From: Nostoc sp. ATCC 53789
GTDB lineage: Bacteria > Cyanobacteriota > Cyanobacteriia > Cyanobacteriales > Nostocaceae
Reading direction: 5' to 3'
Length of the DNA stretch: 57,504 nt
Assembly (NCBI RefSeq): GCF_009873495.1
Contig: NZ_CP046708.1
Location: 1-57,504 of the forward strand
The notes under the pieces are model-generated. The model made no database searches and had not been told where the DNA came from. It saw only the letters and a program-made list of their open reading frames with translations. Below are positions 8,649 through 18,200 of this stretch, piece after piece. Every line of letters starts with the position of its first letter. Positions within the stretch are counted from its first letter, which is position 1. The position numbers and the translations under genes are program-made.

Positions 8649-9218
8649 ATGCATATCAATTTACGCAACTTAGAAGCAATCAACGAACTACCCCTTCAGA
8701 GAACAATGCTTAATCAAAATCAATTACGAAGGCTAGAAGCAATAGATCGCTGGCTCAGAGAAATCCGAGATTCTGAGGAATTCAGCCAACTGGAATATTC
8801 CCCAGATGTGATGCTAGGCGATGCAATCCAAGCAGTAGGTGAACTACTTGACGAACATGAACCCTGTGATTACAAGCCCTTGAATTTTACTGATCCAGAG
8901 TGGCATTCATATCTAGAACAAAAGCCAGTAATGCACATTCGCCGTGTGAAGAATTGGCGTAAAAAGATTAACTCATTCATACTCGGTGCAGCGTCATCAG
9001 TAGCAATTGTGAGCTTGGTAACTACTAGTTTTATGGTAGTTGGTTCTATCTTTTGTCACGGGTTTGACCGGATTGAGGAGAGTAGAGGCGAGGAATATCA
9101 ACCCACATGGATCTACAACGCCAAAATTTTTGAAGGAAGCGCCATTGCATCTATCGCGGTCTTCCTGGGTGCAAGCTTAACGGGCGCGTGTGTCGCGGGA
9201 GATAAAAATGATGATTGA
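8649..9218 (+). CDS. Hypothetical membrane protein, 189 aa
   Basis: Not recognised. The N-terminal 105 residues are soluble and charged. Two hydrophobic segments follow: about 113-137 (SFILGAASSVAIVSLVTTSF) and about 155-180 (GSAIASIAVFLGASLTGACV). AGGA precedes the ATG at a suitable distance. It is the first gene of a plus-strand series running to 13853, divergent from the replication control region. Its stop overlaps the probable start of the next gene. Confidence 0.6.
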   Translation: MHINLRNLEAINELPLQRTMLNQNQLRRLEAIDRWLREIRDSEEFSQLEYSPDVMLGDAIQAVGELLDEHEPCDYKPLNFTDPEWHSYLEQKPVMHIRRVKNWRKKINSFILGAASSVAIVSLVTTSFMVVGSIFCHGFDRIEESRGEEYQPTWIYNAKIFEGSAIASIAVFLGASLTGACVAGDKNDD

Positions 9219-9480
9219 TAAAGAGCTTGTAGGATGCGTAACCCTCCTAAGCAAATCCAAAACCTACAGTATCGATGGCACTCTCTATCGCTATCTCTAT
9301 AGCAATGACAGTATCAGACACACACAATATTATTTCCGTCCTTTACCGCGTCAGTCTAAGAGCGCTGACTTAAAGCTCAATCGGGACAAAGTGCTAAGGC
9401 GCTGCTACGAAGTGCCGAGCTTATATAAACAGCACACAGCAGAGATAAATCACAACTCAATACAGCTGAGTTTGTTCTAA
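9208..9480 (+). CDS. Hypothetical protein, about 90 aa
   Basis: Small basic protein of unknown function, overlapping the end of the preceding membrane protein gene. The start was placed at the ATG ATG pair at 9208/9211 and not at the more upstream in-frame 9190, because the ATGATGATTGA overlap is typical of translational coupling. No membrane segment; the middle is rich in Tyr, Arg and Ser. It probably belongs to the same transcription unit as the preceding gene. Confidence 0.5.
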   Translation: MMIDKELVGCVTLLSKSKTYSIDGTLYRYLYSNDSIRHTQYYFRPLPRQSKSADLKLNRDKVLRRCYEVPSLYKQHTAEINHNSIQLSLF

Positions 9481-9807
9481 ACCTTGGTAACATCTACCAC
9501 CGCGCAAAACGTTCAAAAGCAAAGTTACAAGCGCGTCAACTAGTCCAAAAGGGGCGCTTTTACGGGGGTAAAAGGAATTTTGTCAATATATCAGAAACTC
9601 TGGCAAGCCCTGTTATTGCGTGATTATAGCCGACGAAAAACCATACTTTGAAATTTTTCAGAGTTATTTTTCAGAGTTATTGATAGGTTTCAGCTAGCGG
9701 GTCGTATCAAATACCCCTTTTCAGCTAATTACATACATCAAATACCTTGGACGCATTCGGAATACGCATCGATTTTATACACACCTAAGTAATAGTTAGG
9801 GGGTAAA
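9481..9807. promoter_or_regulatory. Intergenic region, probable promoter of the 9.8-13.9 kb cluster
   Basis: No gene longer than about 23 codons is convincing. Two direct repeats are visible: TTTTTCAGAGTTATT twice around 9654-9680, and ATCAAATACC twice (about 9706 and 9738). GTAATAGTTAGGGGGTAAA just before 9808 gives the ribosome binding site of the next gene. The repeats may be regulatory. Confidence 0.35.
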
Positions 9808-10317
9808 GTGGCAACGAAACAGTATATCGCTAAGTATCATCAGCTAAAACAAATTTACGAGCGTGAGTTAGGAAAAGAGATTGCTGATATCACTTGGTAT
9901 CGAGTGGTAGCTACTTTGAAACAGCATTTTAATTTCAACGTGCTGGGTAGCGACGCTCAAAAGATAGTTGAGACATTCGCCGGATTTAAACGGCGCTACG
10001 GCAGCTTTACAGGTCGGGGTGAGGGGTTTAGTGAACGCTGGCAAGCATTCAGACATTTCTATGAAATGGATGCTCAATATCAGGGTGGAGAGTTCTTAAA
10101 ACTTCTTGCAGAGCATCTAAAAATCAATCTTGACGACGTACCGCGTAGCACTCCTTACTACTGGTTTGAACGTGCTGAACTATCTTTCAGCGCTGAAAAC
10201 ATTTACCACTGCAAAGATTTAGCGCTTGTTGCGTTTGTTGCTGCTAAATGGGCAATTAACAAGCGTTCGCAACCGATGAAATCCACAAACACAAAAGTTT
10301 TAACACTAGTCAAATAA
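9808..10317 (+). CDS. Hypothetical protein, 169 aa
   Basis: Unrecognised soluble protein starting at a GTG preceded by AGGGGG. It reads as helical and basic, with repeated aromatic positions (FAGFKRRYGSFTGRGEGF, then WQAFRHFYEMDAQYQGGEF). No membrane segment. The next gene follows 12 bp later on the same strand, so it is likely part of an operon continuing to the ATPase gene that ends at 13853. A small nucleic-acid-binding protein is possible, but that is a guess. Confidence 0.55.
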   Translation: MATKQYIAKYHQLKQIYERELGKEIADITWYRVVATLKQHFNFNVLGSDAQKIVETFAGFKRRYGSFTGRGEGFSERWQAFRHFYEMDAQYQGGEFLKLLAEHLKINLDDVPRSTPYYWFERAELSFSAENIYHCKDLALVAFVAAKWAINKRSQPMKSTNTKVLTLVK

Positions 10318-10329
10318 GGAGCAATCATC

Positions 10330-10977
10330 ATGTCTGACAAATTTACTAATAACGTCCGCGCTCGTTTGTACAAACAGGGTTATCAAGGATTTACCAAGGA
10401 CGATTACACAACAGCAGCCCTTGCTGTCGAGTGCGATGACCTTGACAACCCCACCAAAGACCAATTGAGCCAAGCCGTTGACTATCTCAAAGTTAAATCG
10501 ACAAGCCAATTATCTGTAGTTGATGAACCCGTTGAAGAAACGTTTCTAGTAGGGGAAGATGCACAGTCTGAAGTTGAATCTAATCAGCTTACAGTTGCCG
10601 AATCAGAGAATCAGATTGTCTTGAGCGAACAAGAAAAGCAAGCCCTCGTTGCAGACATTGCACAAGGCGCAGGAATTGAACTAAAAGCGGCGGATGTGAA
10701 ACAGATTACAGTGTCCATCGCTTCCACCTTTGCATCTAGAAAGGAGTTGAACGAGGCGATTTTTAACGCGCTCGTCCACTTTGCAAGGGAATTCAAGAAT
10801 CAAGAAGTATCCAAAATCCGACGCAAAGCCGACGAAATCAGGCAGACACTGGCAGAGATGGATGATGTGGCAGGCAGTGAACTGACCCAGATCAAGCAAG
10901 CGATGGAGGCCACCGCCTTAGATTACAAAAGCCAGTTTGCAGACCTCGCGTTATCTTTCGCCGGAATCATCGACTAA
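10330..10977 (+). CDS. Hypothetical acidic protein, 215 aa
   Basis: Unrecognised. AAGGAG precedes the ATG. The protein is acidic, with a disordered-looking middle (about 72-105) and a helical C-terminal half (FKNQEVSKIRRKADEIRQTL, then SELTQIKQAMEATALDYKSQ) that may form a coiled coil. No signal peptide or membrane segment. It lies in the series of same-strand genes that ends with a membrane-anchored ATPase, so a structural or adaptor role in that module is possible. Confidence 0.55.
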   Translation: MSDKFTNNVRARLYKQGYQGFTKDDYTTAALAVECDDLDNPTKDQLSQAVDYLKVKSTSQLSVVDEPVEETFLVGEDAQSEVESNQLTVAESENQIVLSEQEKQALVADIAQGAGIELKAADVKQITVSIASTFASRKELNEAIFNALVHFAREFKNQEVSKIRRKADEIRQTLAEMDDVAGSELTQIKQAMEATALDYKSQFADLALSFAGIID

Positions 10978-11134
10978 GCCCGGAGGCAAGCTCACTTACA
11001 AACATTTGTTGATTGGGCTTGTGGGGATACCGTTACTAATTGCACTCGCGGCTCCCCTGTCTCAATGGTTTATGACGGAATGTTGCACATACAGGAGTCA
11101 AAAACGTGAAGCATATCAAGAATATCGTTGGTAA
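10937..11134 (+). CDS. Small single-pass membrane protein, up to 65 aa
   Basis: This frame overlaps the end of the preceding gene by 41 bp and the start of the next by 29 bp. It encodes one clear hydrophobic helix (LIGLVGIPLLIALAAPLSQW) followed by a short charged tail. A GGAGG at 10982-10986 suggests that translation may instead begin at an internal TTG near 11006. Small membrane proteins of this size are common in phage and secretion modules. Confidence is limited because no start codon is fully convincing. Confidence 0.4.
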   Translation: MQTSRYLSPESSTKPGGKLTYKHLLIGLVGIPLLIALAAPLSQWFMTECCTYRSQKREAYQEYRW

Positions 11135-11753
11135 GCACGGCAGAAAGCTGAAAGCAAGGGCTGAGAAATTAGGCGTTGCAGACAGCTTAATCATGGGCTG
11201 CATCAATGGTGACGATGCCGCACTGACCAAAGTAGGGGAAATGGGCAACGAGGGTGAGCGCATCTTAACCATCATGCCCTACATCACAGATAATCTATCA
11301 GCGTTCATCAAAGGCACTGAGGAGTACAACAAAGGGCTAGCAGAGATTTACAAGCAAGCTGGCGCGTCTGGTATTGCCATTGATAAAGCATCTGCTGATT
11401 TAACGATCGCAAATTTAAAGTATGGTCATGAGCGTTCAGAAATCGGATTGAAACTGGCCAGCGACCGCACATTAGAGAATCAGCGCTACAGAGAAAGCAT
11501 CGACCTAGTTAAGCTCAAGGCTTACATCGATTATCACATGAGCAAAGTTGACCATCTGGCGGCTGCTAAATCGCAGTTAGCCCGACCCGTAAAGGCACAG
11601 CTAGACGCTGACAGGACTTATGAAACGGAAAAAGCAAAACACCTATTGACTTATGGCGAAGGCTCAGACCTTGATTTAGTACCTCGTAAGTCATTCACAA
11701 CTAACAAGTTAGTCCAAGCGTTCCGTACTGCTGTTTCTACGATTTTCGAGTAA
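11106..11753 (+). CDS. Hypothetical protein, 215 aa
   Basis: Unrecognised. Positively charged N terminus (KHGRKLKARAEKLG), then helical throughout (YHMSKVDHLAAAKSQLARPV), with no clear membrane helix, although residues 63-80 and 90-110 are amphipathic. It starts at GTG or ATG a few bases after the small membrane protein begins its C-terminal tail, and is followed by a hairpin (11769-11796). It belongs to the 8.6-13.9 kb cluster. Confidence 0.5.
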   Translation: MKHIKNIVGKHGRKLKARAEKLGVADSLIMGCINGDDAALTKVGEMGNEGERILTIMPYITDNLSAFIKGTEEYNKGLAEIYKQAGASGIAIDKASADLTIANLKYGHERSEIGLKLASDRTLENQRYRESIDLVKLKAYIDYHMSKVDHLAAAKSQLARPVKAQLDADRTYETEKAKHLLTYGEGSDLDLVPRKSFTTNKLVQAFRTAVSTIFE

Positions 11754-11768
11754 TTCGCATCTAAAAAT

Positions 11769-11796
11769 CCCCTACTAAGTAAGCGCTCAGTAGGGG
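11769..11796. terminator. Hairpin between cluster genes
   Basis: CCCCTACT (11769-11776) pairs with AGTAGGGG (11789-11796) around a 12-base loop, flanked by A-rich sequence on the left. It lacks a long T run on the plus strand, so it may be a weak terminator or an RNA-processing/stability element inside the operon. Confidence 0.4.
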
Positions 11797-11808
11797 AAAT
11801 CAAAGTTA

Positions 11809-12402
11809 GTGATGAGAACAATGTTAGATGAACTTGACACCGAATTGCAAGACGGGGACACCAAACAATCACCTGACTATCAAGACTTTCCTGATACTGC
11901 ATTTACCCAGGATGAACAAGAAGCTATTAAAAGATTTAAAGCGAAGGAAATTGAAAAGCTTAACCGTAGTCGCGCTGTCTTGAAAGGAATTGAATCTTGC
12001 GGCTGGGGTGTTACTTCCTATTGCTTGGCTAAGTATTTAGTAATAGCTACAGGCTCGGCGGGGCTAATGCCTGCGGTCGCTATTGTGTTGGGAATTAATC
12101 AAATAGTTAATCGTGATTTGTTGGAGTTCACCGTAAACAAGTCTCCTGAAGGATGGGTTTTTACGGACATGGACAAGGCGATAAAATTTCTCTTTCAAAC
12201 AATATTCGGATGTTTCATTTTGTGGACTGCTATCGGCGATTTTTACACCACAATGCAGAACTCACACAAGACTTACGACAACATCAAAGCGACTGTAGAA
12301 GACTTTAACCGTCTGCCAGAATCAGACAAAACTATTGTGTTTGTGGTGGGTGCAGTGGTGGCAGGCGGTGTTGTTTACGGCATCCACAAATCCAAGTCAT
12401 GA
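11809..12402 (+). CDS. Hypothetical polytopic membrane protein, 197 aa
   Basis: Unrecognised. A charged N-terminal 60 residues is followed by three or four hydrophobic stretches: about 65-102 (CLAKYLVIATGSAGLMPAVA), about 124-145 (LFQTIFGCFILWTAIGDFY) and about 173-192 (IVFVVGAVVAGGVVYGI). ATG codons at 11812 and 11821 are possible starts besides GTG 11809. Its stop overlaps the ATG of the ATPase gene (ATGA), so the two products are likely made together and may form one membrane complex. Confidence 0.6.
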   Translation: MMRTMLDELDTELQDGDTKQSPDYQDFPDTAFTQDEQEAIKRFKAKEIEKLNRSRAVLKGIESCGWGVTSYCLAKYLVIATGSAGLMPAVAIVLGINQIVNRDLLEFTVNKSPEGWVFTDMDKAIKFLFQTIFGCFILWTAIGDFYTTMQNSHKTYDNIKATVEDFNRLPESDKTIVFVVGAVVAGGVVYGIHKSKS

Positions 12403-13853
12403 AGGCTCAACCCCTACTGAAAATTGGCGCTGTCACAGCTTTACTTCTAGGGCTAGCAAGCGCTTATTACTATGGGCAGACACCGCACCCTTATCAGTTT
12501 ACTGAAGTGCGATTTTGTCCTACTACCGCCAATAAACGGACAATGAAGTACTTTGGCAAACCCACACAATCACAATCGGCACTTGATAACAAATACTGTC
12601 GTTTCAAGTACAGATTGCTAACAGAAGTATGGAAGTCACGACAGTTTAATGATGTTGTGTCTCTCCCTGACGGTGCTTTCATTACGTCAGATTTGGCTCC
12701 ATCGGAGAATCCTAGTTTATGGTTATTAGTCGCGCCTGTTTTTGTCTGGATGGGTTATTACTGCTGGGCTGCCAAAGATGAGATTGATAACGAGTCAAGT
12801 TTTCAACGTCTGGAATATTTTAAGACAGCTATTAAGCGCCAAGGTTTAATTACTAGGACTGAGCGCGATTTGCAATCACATGAATCAGGACGGATTTCAG
12901 ACAAGCATAAGAAGGACATCGACAGACGCGCTGATAATTTGTTAGTCAAAGAACGCTATATCTCTCTTGAGGAATTGCAAGAACAGTATCAGCGTCAGTC
13001 AGAGCTTGAGGATTTACAGTTTAGCAACACTAAAAAACAGTTCGCTGTCGCTGACTCCGTAGCTGACAAATCTATTGCTGAAAATAGAAGAGATAAGCGC
13101 AAAGCGGACGCAGAAAACATCAATCCCAGTAGTGAAAAATCTCAGGCTCCACAAGGGACAAGCGCCCAAGAATTAGTTCAACTATTGAAAAATCATGAGG
13201 GCGGCTGGCTATGGGATGTCATTGAATCAACAAAACCCGTTTGGGTGCTAGGGGGTCAAGGTAGTGGTAAAAGCAGTTTTGCGGCATCAATTGTTATGTG
13301 TAGAAAGGCGATTTTTGATTGGAATATTACATCAATCGTTGACGCTCATGGACATAAGAACAGAGCTAAAGCTTGGAAGTTATTGATACCTTTGGAGCCA
13401 GAATTAATCGGTGAACGCAACGATTATTTAGCTATTGGTGAGGCAATGGATGAAGCTGTTCAACGTTGGAGCGACCGCACAGAAAACGACAGACCCATTC
13501 AAACACTTTGGGATGAATTGACACAGCTTTCTCTGCAAGATGATTGTAAAGAATCAGTCAAAAAATTTGTGAGACATTCACTTACTGACGTTCGCAAGGC
13601 TGCCGAATATCTAGTTTGTATTTCTCATGCTTTTACTAATGCCGCCAGTGGCAATGCTGAGGGTTTTAATGATTTAAGGCAAAGCGAAACTATCCAAATC
13701 AAGCGCAAGTCAAAGAACGGTCGCCTACCTCTAAACCATGCTGAAATTAGTGGTCTTTATGATGACGATGGAAATCTGATTGAATCGAAGCGCGTTACAG
13801 TCCCAGACTGGTTTTATCCTGATAGCTTGCTCAGATTTATTAGCGCTTGTTAG
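12399..13853 (+). CDS. Membrane-anchored P-loop ATPase, FtsK/HerA or coupling-protein-like
   Basis: 484 residues. Two N-terminal membrane helices (about 7-24 and 106-125) precede a long charged linker and a P-loop domain: Walker A WVLGGQGSGKSSFA (about 279-292), a VDAHG motif (about 312) reminiscent of the VDPHG of HerA/VirD4-type ATPases, Walker B IQTLWDEL (about 368-375) and a sensor-like CISHAF (about 409). The order (membrane anchor, linker, ATPase) matches DNA-pumping or coupling proteins and also filamentous-phage Zot-type ATPases. It starts inside the stop codon of the preceding membrane protein gene. Since the plasmid carries a relaxase but no recognisable full type IV secretion system, a role in DNA transfer is an attractive inference, not a demonstrated one. 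Confidence 0.6.
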   Translation: MKAQPLLKIGAVTALLLGLASAYYYGQTPHPYQFTEVRFCPTTANKRTMKYFGKPTQSQSALDNKYCRFKYRLLTEVWKSRQFNDVVSLPDGAFITSDLAPSENPSLWLLVAPVFVWMGYYCWAAKDEIDNESSFQRLEYFKTAIKRQGLITRTERDLQSHESGRISDKHKKDIDRRADNLLVKERYISLEELQEQYQRQSELEDLQFSNTKKQFAVADSVADKSIAENRRDKRKADAENINPSSEKSQAPQGTSAQELVQLLKNHEGGWLWDVIESTKPVWVLGGQGSGKSSFAASIVMCRKAIFDWNITSIVDAHGHKNRAKAWKLLIPLEPELIGERNDYLAIGEAMDEAVQRWSDRTENDRPIQTLWDELTQLSLQDDCKESVKKFVRHSLTDVRKAAEYLVCISHAFTNAASGNAEGFNDLRQSETIQIKRKSKNGRLPLNHAEISGLYDDDGNLIESKRVTVPDWFYPDSLLRFISAC

Positions 13854-13922
13854 ATAAATATTTCTCGTGAGTCACAAAACCTGAAAACTTTGTCGATTAA
13901 AAATAGTGAGGGATTTACATTT

Positions 13923-14129
13923 ATGCACCCAATAGAATTTAAGAAAAAGTGGCAACTAACTTATAACGAGCTAGCACTTGTCCTGGGTTATGAAAGTGAT
14001 TTTACTGTCCGTTGCTGGGGGATAAATGGAGTCCATAAGCGCAACCCTCAAAAAGTTGCTTATGTTGCTTGTCACCTTCTAGATGAAAAATGGTCATCTG
14101 AGGGGAAACAAATAGATTCTTACCTTTGA
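13923..14129 (+). CDS. Small hypothetical protein, tandem paralogue 1
   Basis: About 68 residues from ATG 13923 (the in-frame upstream start at 13890 lacks the conserved beginning). Sequence core: MHPIEFKKKWQLTYNELALV, then TVRCWG, HKRNP, YVACHLLDEKWS. The LTYNELALVLGYESDFTVRC part has the spacing of a helix-turn-helix, so a DNA-binding role is plausible. A near-identical paralogue lies about 190 bp downstream in the same orientation, indicating tandem duplication. Confidence 0.6.
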   Translation: MHPIEFKKKWQLTYNELALVLGYESDFTVRCWGINGVHKRNPQKVAYVACHLLDEKWSSEGKQIDSYL

Positions 14130-14320
14130 TAATTTATATCAGCGTGTCTGCTAGACACCTATTAGACACATAAATAAATAATTTGACCAAAGCTAGAGTG
14201 CGGGGTAAGTCAAAGATTTATTGATGGTTATGCACAAGTTTTCTATTTTTTCTGATACCCCGTTATAAGTCAAATGTCCGCCAGACACTCCTAATTAATT
14301 ACTTGAAATAGGTGAATACT

Positions 14321-14527
14321 ATGCACCCAATAGAATTTAAGAAAAAATGGCAGTTAACTTACGACGAGCTAGCACTTGTTTTAGGTTATCAAGGTGATTA
14401 TACTGTTCGTTCCTGGGGTACGAATGGAAGACACAAGCGCAATCCTCAAAATGTTGTTTATGTCGCTTGTCGCCTTCTAGATGAGAAGTGGTCAACTCAG
14501 GGGAAACTTGTGGATTATTATCTTTGA
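14321..14527 (+). CDS. Small hypothetical protein, tandem paralogue 2
   Basis: About 68 residues from ATG 14321, with AGGTGAA upstream. It shares MHPIEFKKKWQLTY, ELALVLGY, TVR.WG.NG.HKRNPQ, YVAC.LLDEKWS and GK..D.YL with the gene at 13923, at roughly three quarters identity. Most differences are conservative, so both copies seem to be under selection. HTH-like spacing as in its twin. Short TGTCYGCYAGACAC motifs occur upstream of this gene (14143-14155 and 14275-14287) and may be shared operators. Confidence 0.6.
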   Translation: MHPIEFKKKWQLTYDELALVLGYQGDYTVRSWGTNGRHKRNPQNVVYVACRLLDEKWSTQGKLVDYYL

Positions 14528-14665
14528 CTATACTTTTTTAAACTAGGATTATTCACCCCTTCAGCAATTATTTATTAAGCGGGTGCTTGACCGGAAGAGG
14601 CAAACGAGCCACGCAGTGGCGATGTGCGTCTGAGGTCAAGCACCTGCAACTTATTTAATCCGTCA

Positions 14666-14832
14666 AAAAATTGGAGATTGCCGATTGGAGATTGGAGATT
14701 GACTGCACCCACCTTTCTATGCAGCATTATGATAGGAGATTGTAGATTTCAGATTTATTCCGCCCACCAGGGGCGGGGCTTGTACCAAATTCAATCTGCA
14801 ATCTTCAATCTCCAATCTCCAATCTTCTCTGT
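14666..14832. repeat. Short tandem GATTGGAGATT repeats in inverted arrangement
   Basis: The left part (14669-14702) repeats ATTGGAGATTG-type units. The right part (14791-14828) holds the complement (CAATCTTCAATCTCCAATCTC), and a middle unit (14731-14757) is related. Such short degenerate repeats are widespread in filamentous cyanobacterial intergenic DNA. It could fold as a long imperfect hairpin. I see no real gene here. Confidence 0.6.
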
Positions 14833-14894
14833 CAATCTCTTGAGCCAAGGAAGTAACATAATTAAAGATGAGAAATTATGGAAGCGAACAGGCC

Positions 14895-15197
14895 ATGATT
14901 ACTAAAGAAGAAATTACCATCAAAGTCCCCTCCTTGGTAGCAGAGGCATACCGCAATGCCACCGAAGAAGAACGGGAACAATTGCAAGTTAAGATTGCGG
15001 CAATTATGCAGTCTCAATTTACAACTCCAAGACTTGAGGCGATTGCACGTTTAAGAAATACGATGGATAAAGCTAGCCTTGAAGCACAAGAGCGAGGATT
15101 AACGCCTGAAATCTTAGAATCGATTTTGGCATCACCGTGCCAAACACTTTTGAAAAAACTGGAGAGTTTAATTACAGAAGAAAAAGATTTTAATTAA
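14895..15197 (+). CDS. Antitoxin-like small protein with a replaced C terminus
   Basis: The ATG at 14895 gives MITKEEITIKVPSLVAEAYR, then ATEEEREQLQVKIAAIMQSQ and RGLTPEILESIL, which resembles cyanobacterial antitoxin-like proteins that normally precede a PIN-type toxin and end just after LESIL with a few acidic residues. Here the reading continues as ASPCQTLLKKLESLITEEKD, starting exactly where an ATCACCGTGCC element-end motif (15131) begins. No toxin gene follows. I infer that an insertion removed the normal C terminus and the toxin. Confidence 0.5.
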   Translation: MITKEEITIKVPSLVAEAYRNATEEEREQLQVKIAAIMQSQFTTPRLEAIARLRNTMDKASLEAQERGLTPEILESILASPCQTLLKKLESLITEEKDFN

Positions 15198-15294
15198 GAA
15201 ATTATTAATGAATGCAAAGAAGGTGAGTGTTTATTAAACTTATTAACGTCTAAGATTTTTTTATTTTCTTCAGGCCACTCTTTGTTACTTGACT

Positions 15295-18200
15295 TTATTC
15301 AGTAGCATCGCTTTGTTGTAAATACTTGAGAATGCCACTAGCGATCGCATCAGCCATTTGATTATGGTAATTTATATCATTCAATCGTAAGCCATCCTTT
15401 GGGTGATCAATAAAACCTGTCTCTATTAAAATTGCAGGTACACTGTTATTCTTAAGAATAAAAAAACTGGTCGATTTAAGCCCTCTATCTCTCAAGCCGC
15501 TAATATTCTGAATAATGGTACTGTGAACTACTTTGGCTAGACGCTGATTCTTGCCAAGATAATATGTTTCTATTCCATCGTGCTTTCCATCAAAGGCATT
15601 CGCATGAATACTAATAAATAAGGAAGCGCCAACCTGCTTTGCTTTCTTTACCCTATATGACAAGCTGTCTCTTACGCTACTTGCAACAAAATTGTCATAT
15701 GTATCCCGTGTTAGCACGACTTGAACACCATGTTGCTGCAAAATTTCGGCTATCTTTTTGCTGATAGATAAATTTACATCGTCTTCAAGAACAAGACCTT
15801 TCGTTCCAGCGTCTGGGAGTAAACCATGTCCGGGATCAACTACTACTACAATTTTTTTCTGGAGTGTTAAAGATGAAGGTGGCAAAGGTACTGATGAGGA
15901 AAACTTACAGATTTTTCCCGCTTGTTGCCAAGTAGGAAGTTTTAAAGTCTCACGTATATCAGCTCTATATGGTATATAGCCCTGTAACCAATCACAGGCT
16001 TGTGTTAATAGTTGAGCTAAGTTTTTTACTGAGCGTATATAAGCATAATTATGAAAAGAAGTAGTAAGGATATTCTGCCCATCTGGGCTAAAACTAGCTT
16101 TACTAACATCAGGCCAATTAGCAAGTTCCCGTCCTGACAAACTCCATACTCTAGCAGTTTCATCAAGAGAAGTGGTGAGAATGCGTTTTCCATCAGGACT
16201 AAAACTAGCAGTGTTTACAGTAGCTAAATGTCCCTGCAAGGTAACAATTTCTTGCCCAGACGAACTCCATAATTTAGCAGTATTATCAATAGATGAAGTG
16301 ACAATATTTTGTCCATCCGGGCTAAAACTAGCACTGTTTATCATACCCAAATGTCCTTGCAAGGTAGCAATATTTCGTCCAGATGTCTCCCAAACTTTGG
16401 CTGTGTTGTCATTGCTCGCAGTAACGATGCGTTTTCCATCTGGGCTAAAACTAGCACTATTTACTATGCTCTCATGACCTTTCAAAGTAGCAATATTTCG
16501 TCCAGATATATCCCATACTTTGGCTGTCTTATCATCAGCAGCCGTGACGATGCGTTTTCCGTCTGGGCTAAAAACGGCGCTATTTACTATGCCTTGATGA
16601 CCTTTCAAGGTAGCAATTTCCTGTCCAGATAAATCCCACACCTTAGCTGTCTTGTCAAGAGAGGCTGTAACAATATATTGAGAATTAGGGCTAAAATTGC
16701 CGCTATTTACTATGTCTTGATGACCTTTCAAGGTAGCAATTTCTTGTCCAGATAAATCCCACACCTTAGCTGTCTTGTTCAAGGAGATTGTCAGAATGTG
16801 TTTTCCATCTGAACTAAAATTAGCGCTATTTACTATGTCTTGATTTCCTTGCAAGGTAGCAATTTCCTGTCCAGATAAATCCCACACCTTAGCTGTCTTG
16901 TCTAAGGAGATTGTCAGAATGTGCTTCCCATCTGGGCTAAAAGTACCCAGATATCCTTGCAAAGGGAGCGGTTGTACTAACCAGATACGAGCCGAGCCAT
17001 CAGAAGTGATAGTAACTATACGTTTTCCATCTGGGCTAAAACTGGCGCTATTGACGGGATTTACATGATTTAAGTTAAGGATGTACCGTCCAGATAAATC
17101 CCACACCTTAACTGTATTATTTGGGTCGGAAGTAGCAACGATATACTTTCCATTTGGACTAAAACTATTGCTATAAACATTGTCTTGATATCCTAATGCA
17201 GCAACAATTTCCTGTCCAGATAAATCCCACACCTTAACTGTATTATTTGGGTCGGAAGTAGTAATGATATATTTTCCATTTGGGCTAAAACTGGCACTCT
17301 TGACACTATCCTGATGTTGTAAGGTAACGATTTTTCGTCCAGATATATCCCATATACTGGCTGTCTTGTCATCAGCAGCAGTAACGATATACTTTCCATC
17401 AGGGCTAAAACTGGCACTATTTATTACTACGTCTTGATATTTTTTTAAAGTAGCAATTTCCTGTCCAGACAAATCCCACACTTTGGCTGTCTTTTTTGTA
17501 ACATTCTTGTTAAAATCATCAGGTTTCTCTTCTCTAGCAGAAATAGTAACGATATACTTTACATTTGGGCTAAAACTGGCACTCTTGACACTATCCTGAT
17601 GTTGTAAGGTAACGATTTTTCGTCCAGATATATCCCATATACTGGCTGTCTTGTCATCAGCAGCAGTAACGATATACTTTCCATCAGGGCTAAAACTAAC
17701 ACTATTTACTATGCCTTGATGTCCTTTAAAAGTAACAATTTCCTGTCCAGACAAGTTCCACACCTTGGCTGTCTTATCATCAGCAGCAGTAACGATATAC
17801 TTTCCATCAGGGCTAAAACTAGCACTATTTACTATGCCTTGATGTCCTTTCAAAATAGCAATTTCCTGTCCAGACAAGTTCCACACTTTGGCTGTCTTGC
17901 CCACAGTAGTGAGAACATATTGCCCATCAGGACTAAAGCTAGCACTGTCAACAATATTCTTCTCTTGCAGTACTTTTGGTTGTGGCATCTTTTCTAGGAT
18001 CGTCTGTAAAGCTAAAACTGGACTAGTAGTCGGATACTCTTCCAGTTCTTCCAGATGATTATCGTCTACTAATTCTTTTAACTCTTTTCCATTTCCAATC
18101 GCAGCTACCAAAGTTTTCACAGACTCAGACTCAAATTGCTCTAGGTTTATAATTCCTTTTTTTTCTAATTGTGTACTTTTTTTGGCTAGCTGCACCTCTC

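Noticed and set aside
14624..14905. 93-codon plus-strand frame across the GATTGGAGATT repeats
   Set aside because: It follows the short tandem repeats and their inverted copy; the peptide has no protein-like pattern and no ribosome binding site.
15132..15200. Tail of the antitoxin-like gene as its native C terminus
   Set aside because: The family usually ends just after LESIL, and the switch coincides with an element-end motif, so a replaced tail is more likely; this remains unproven.
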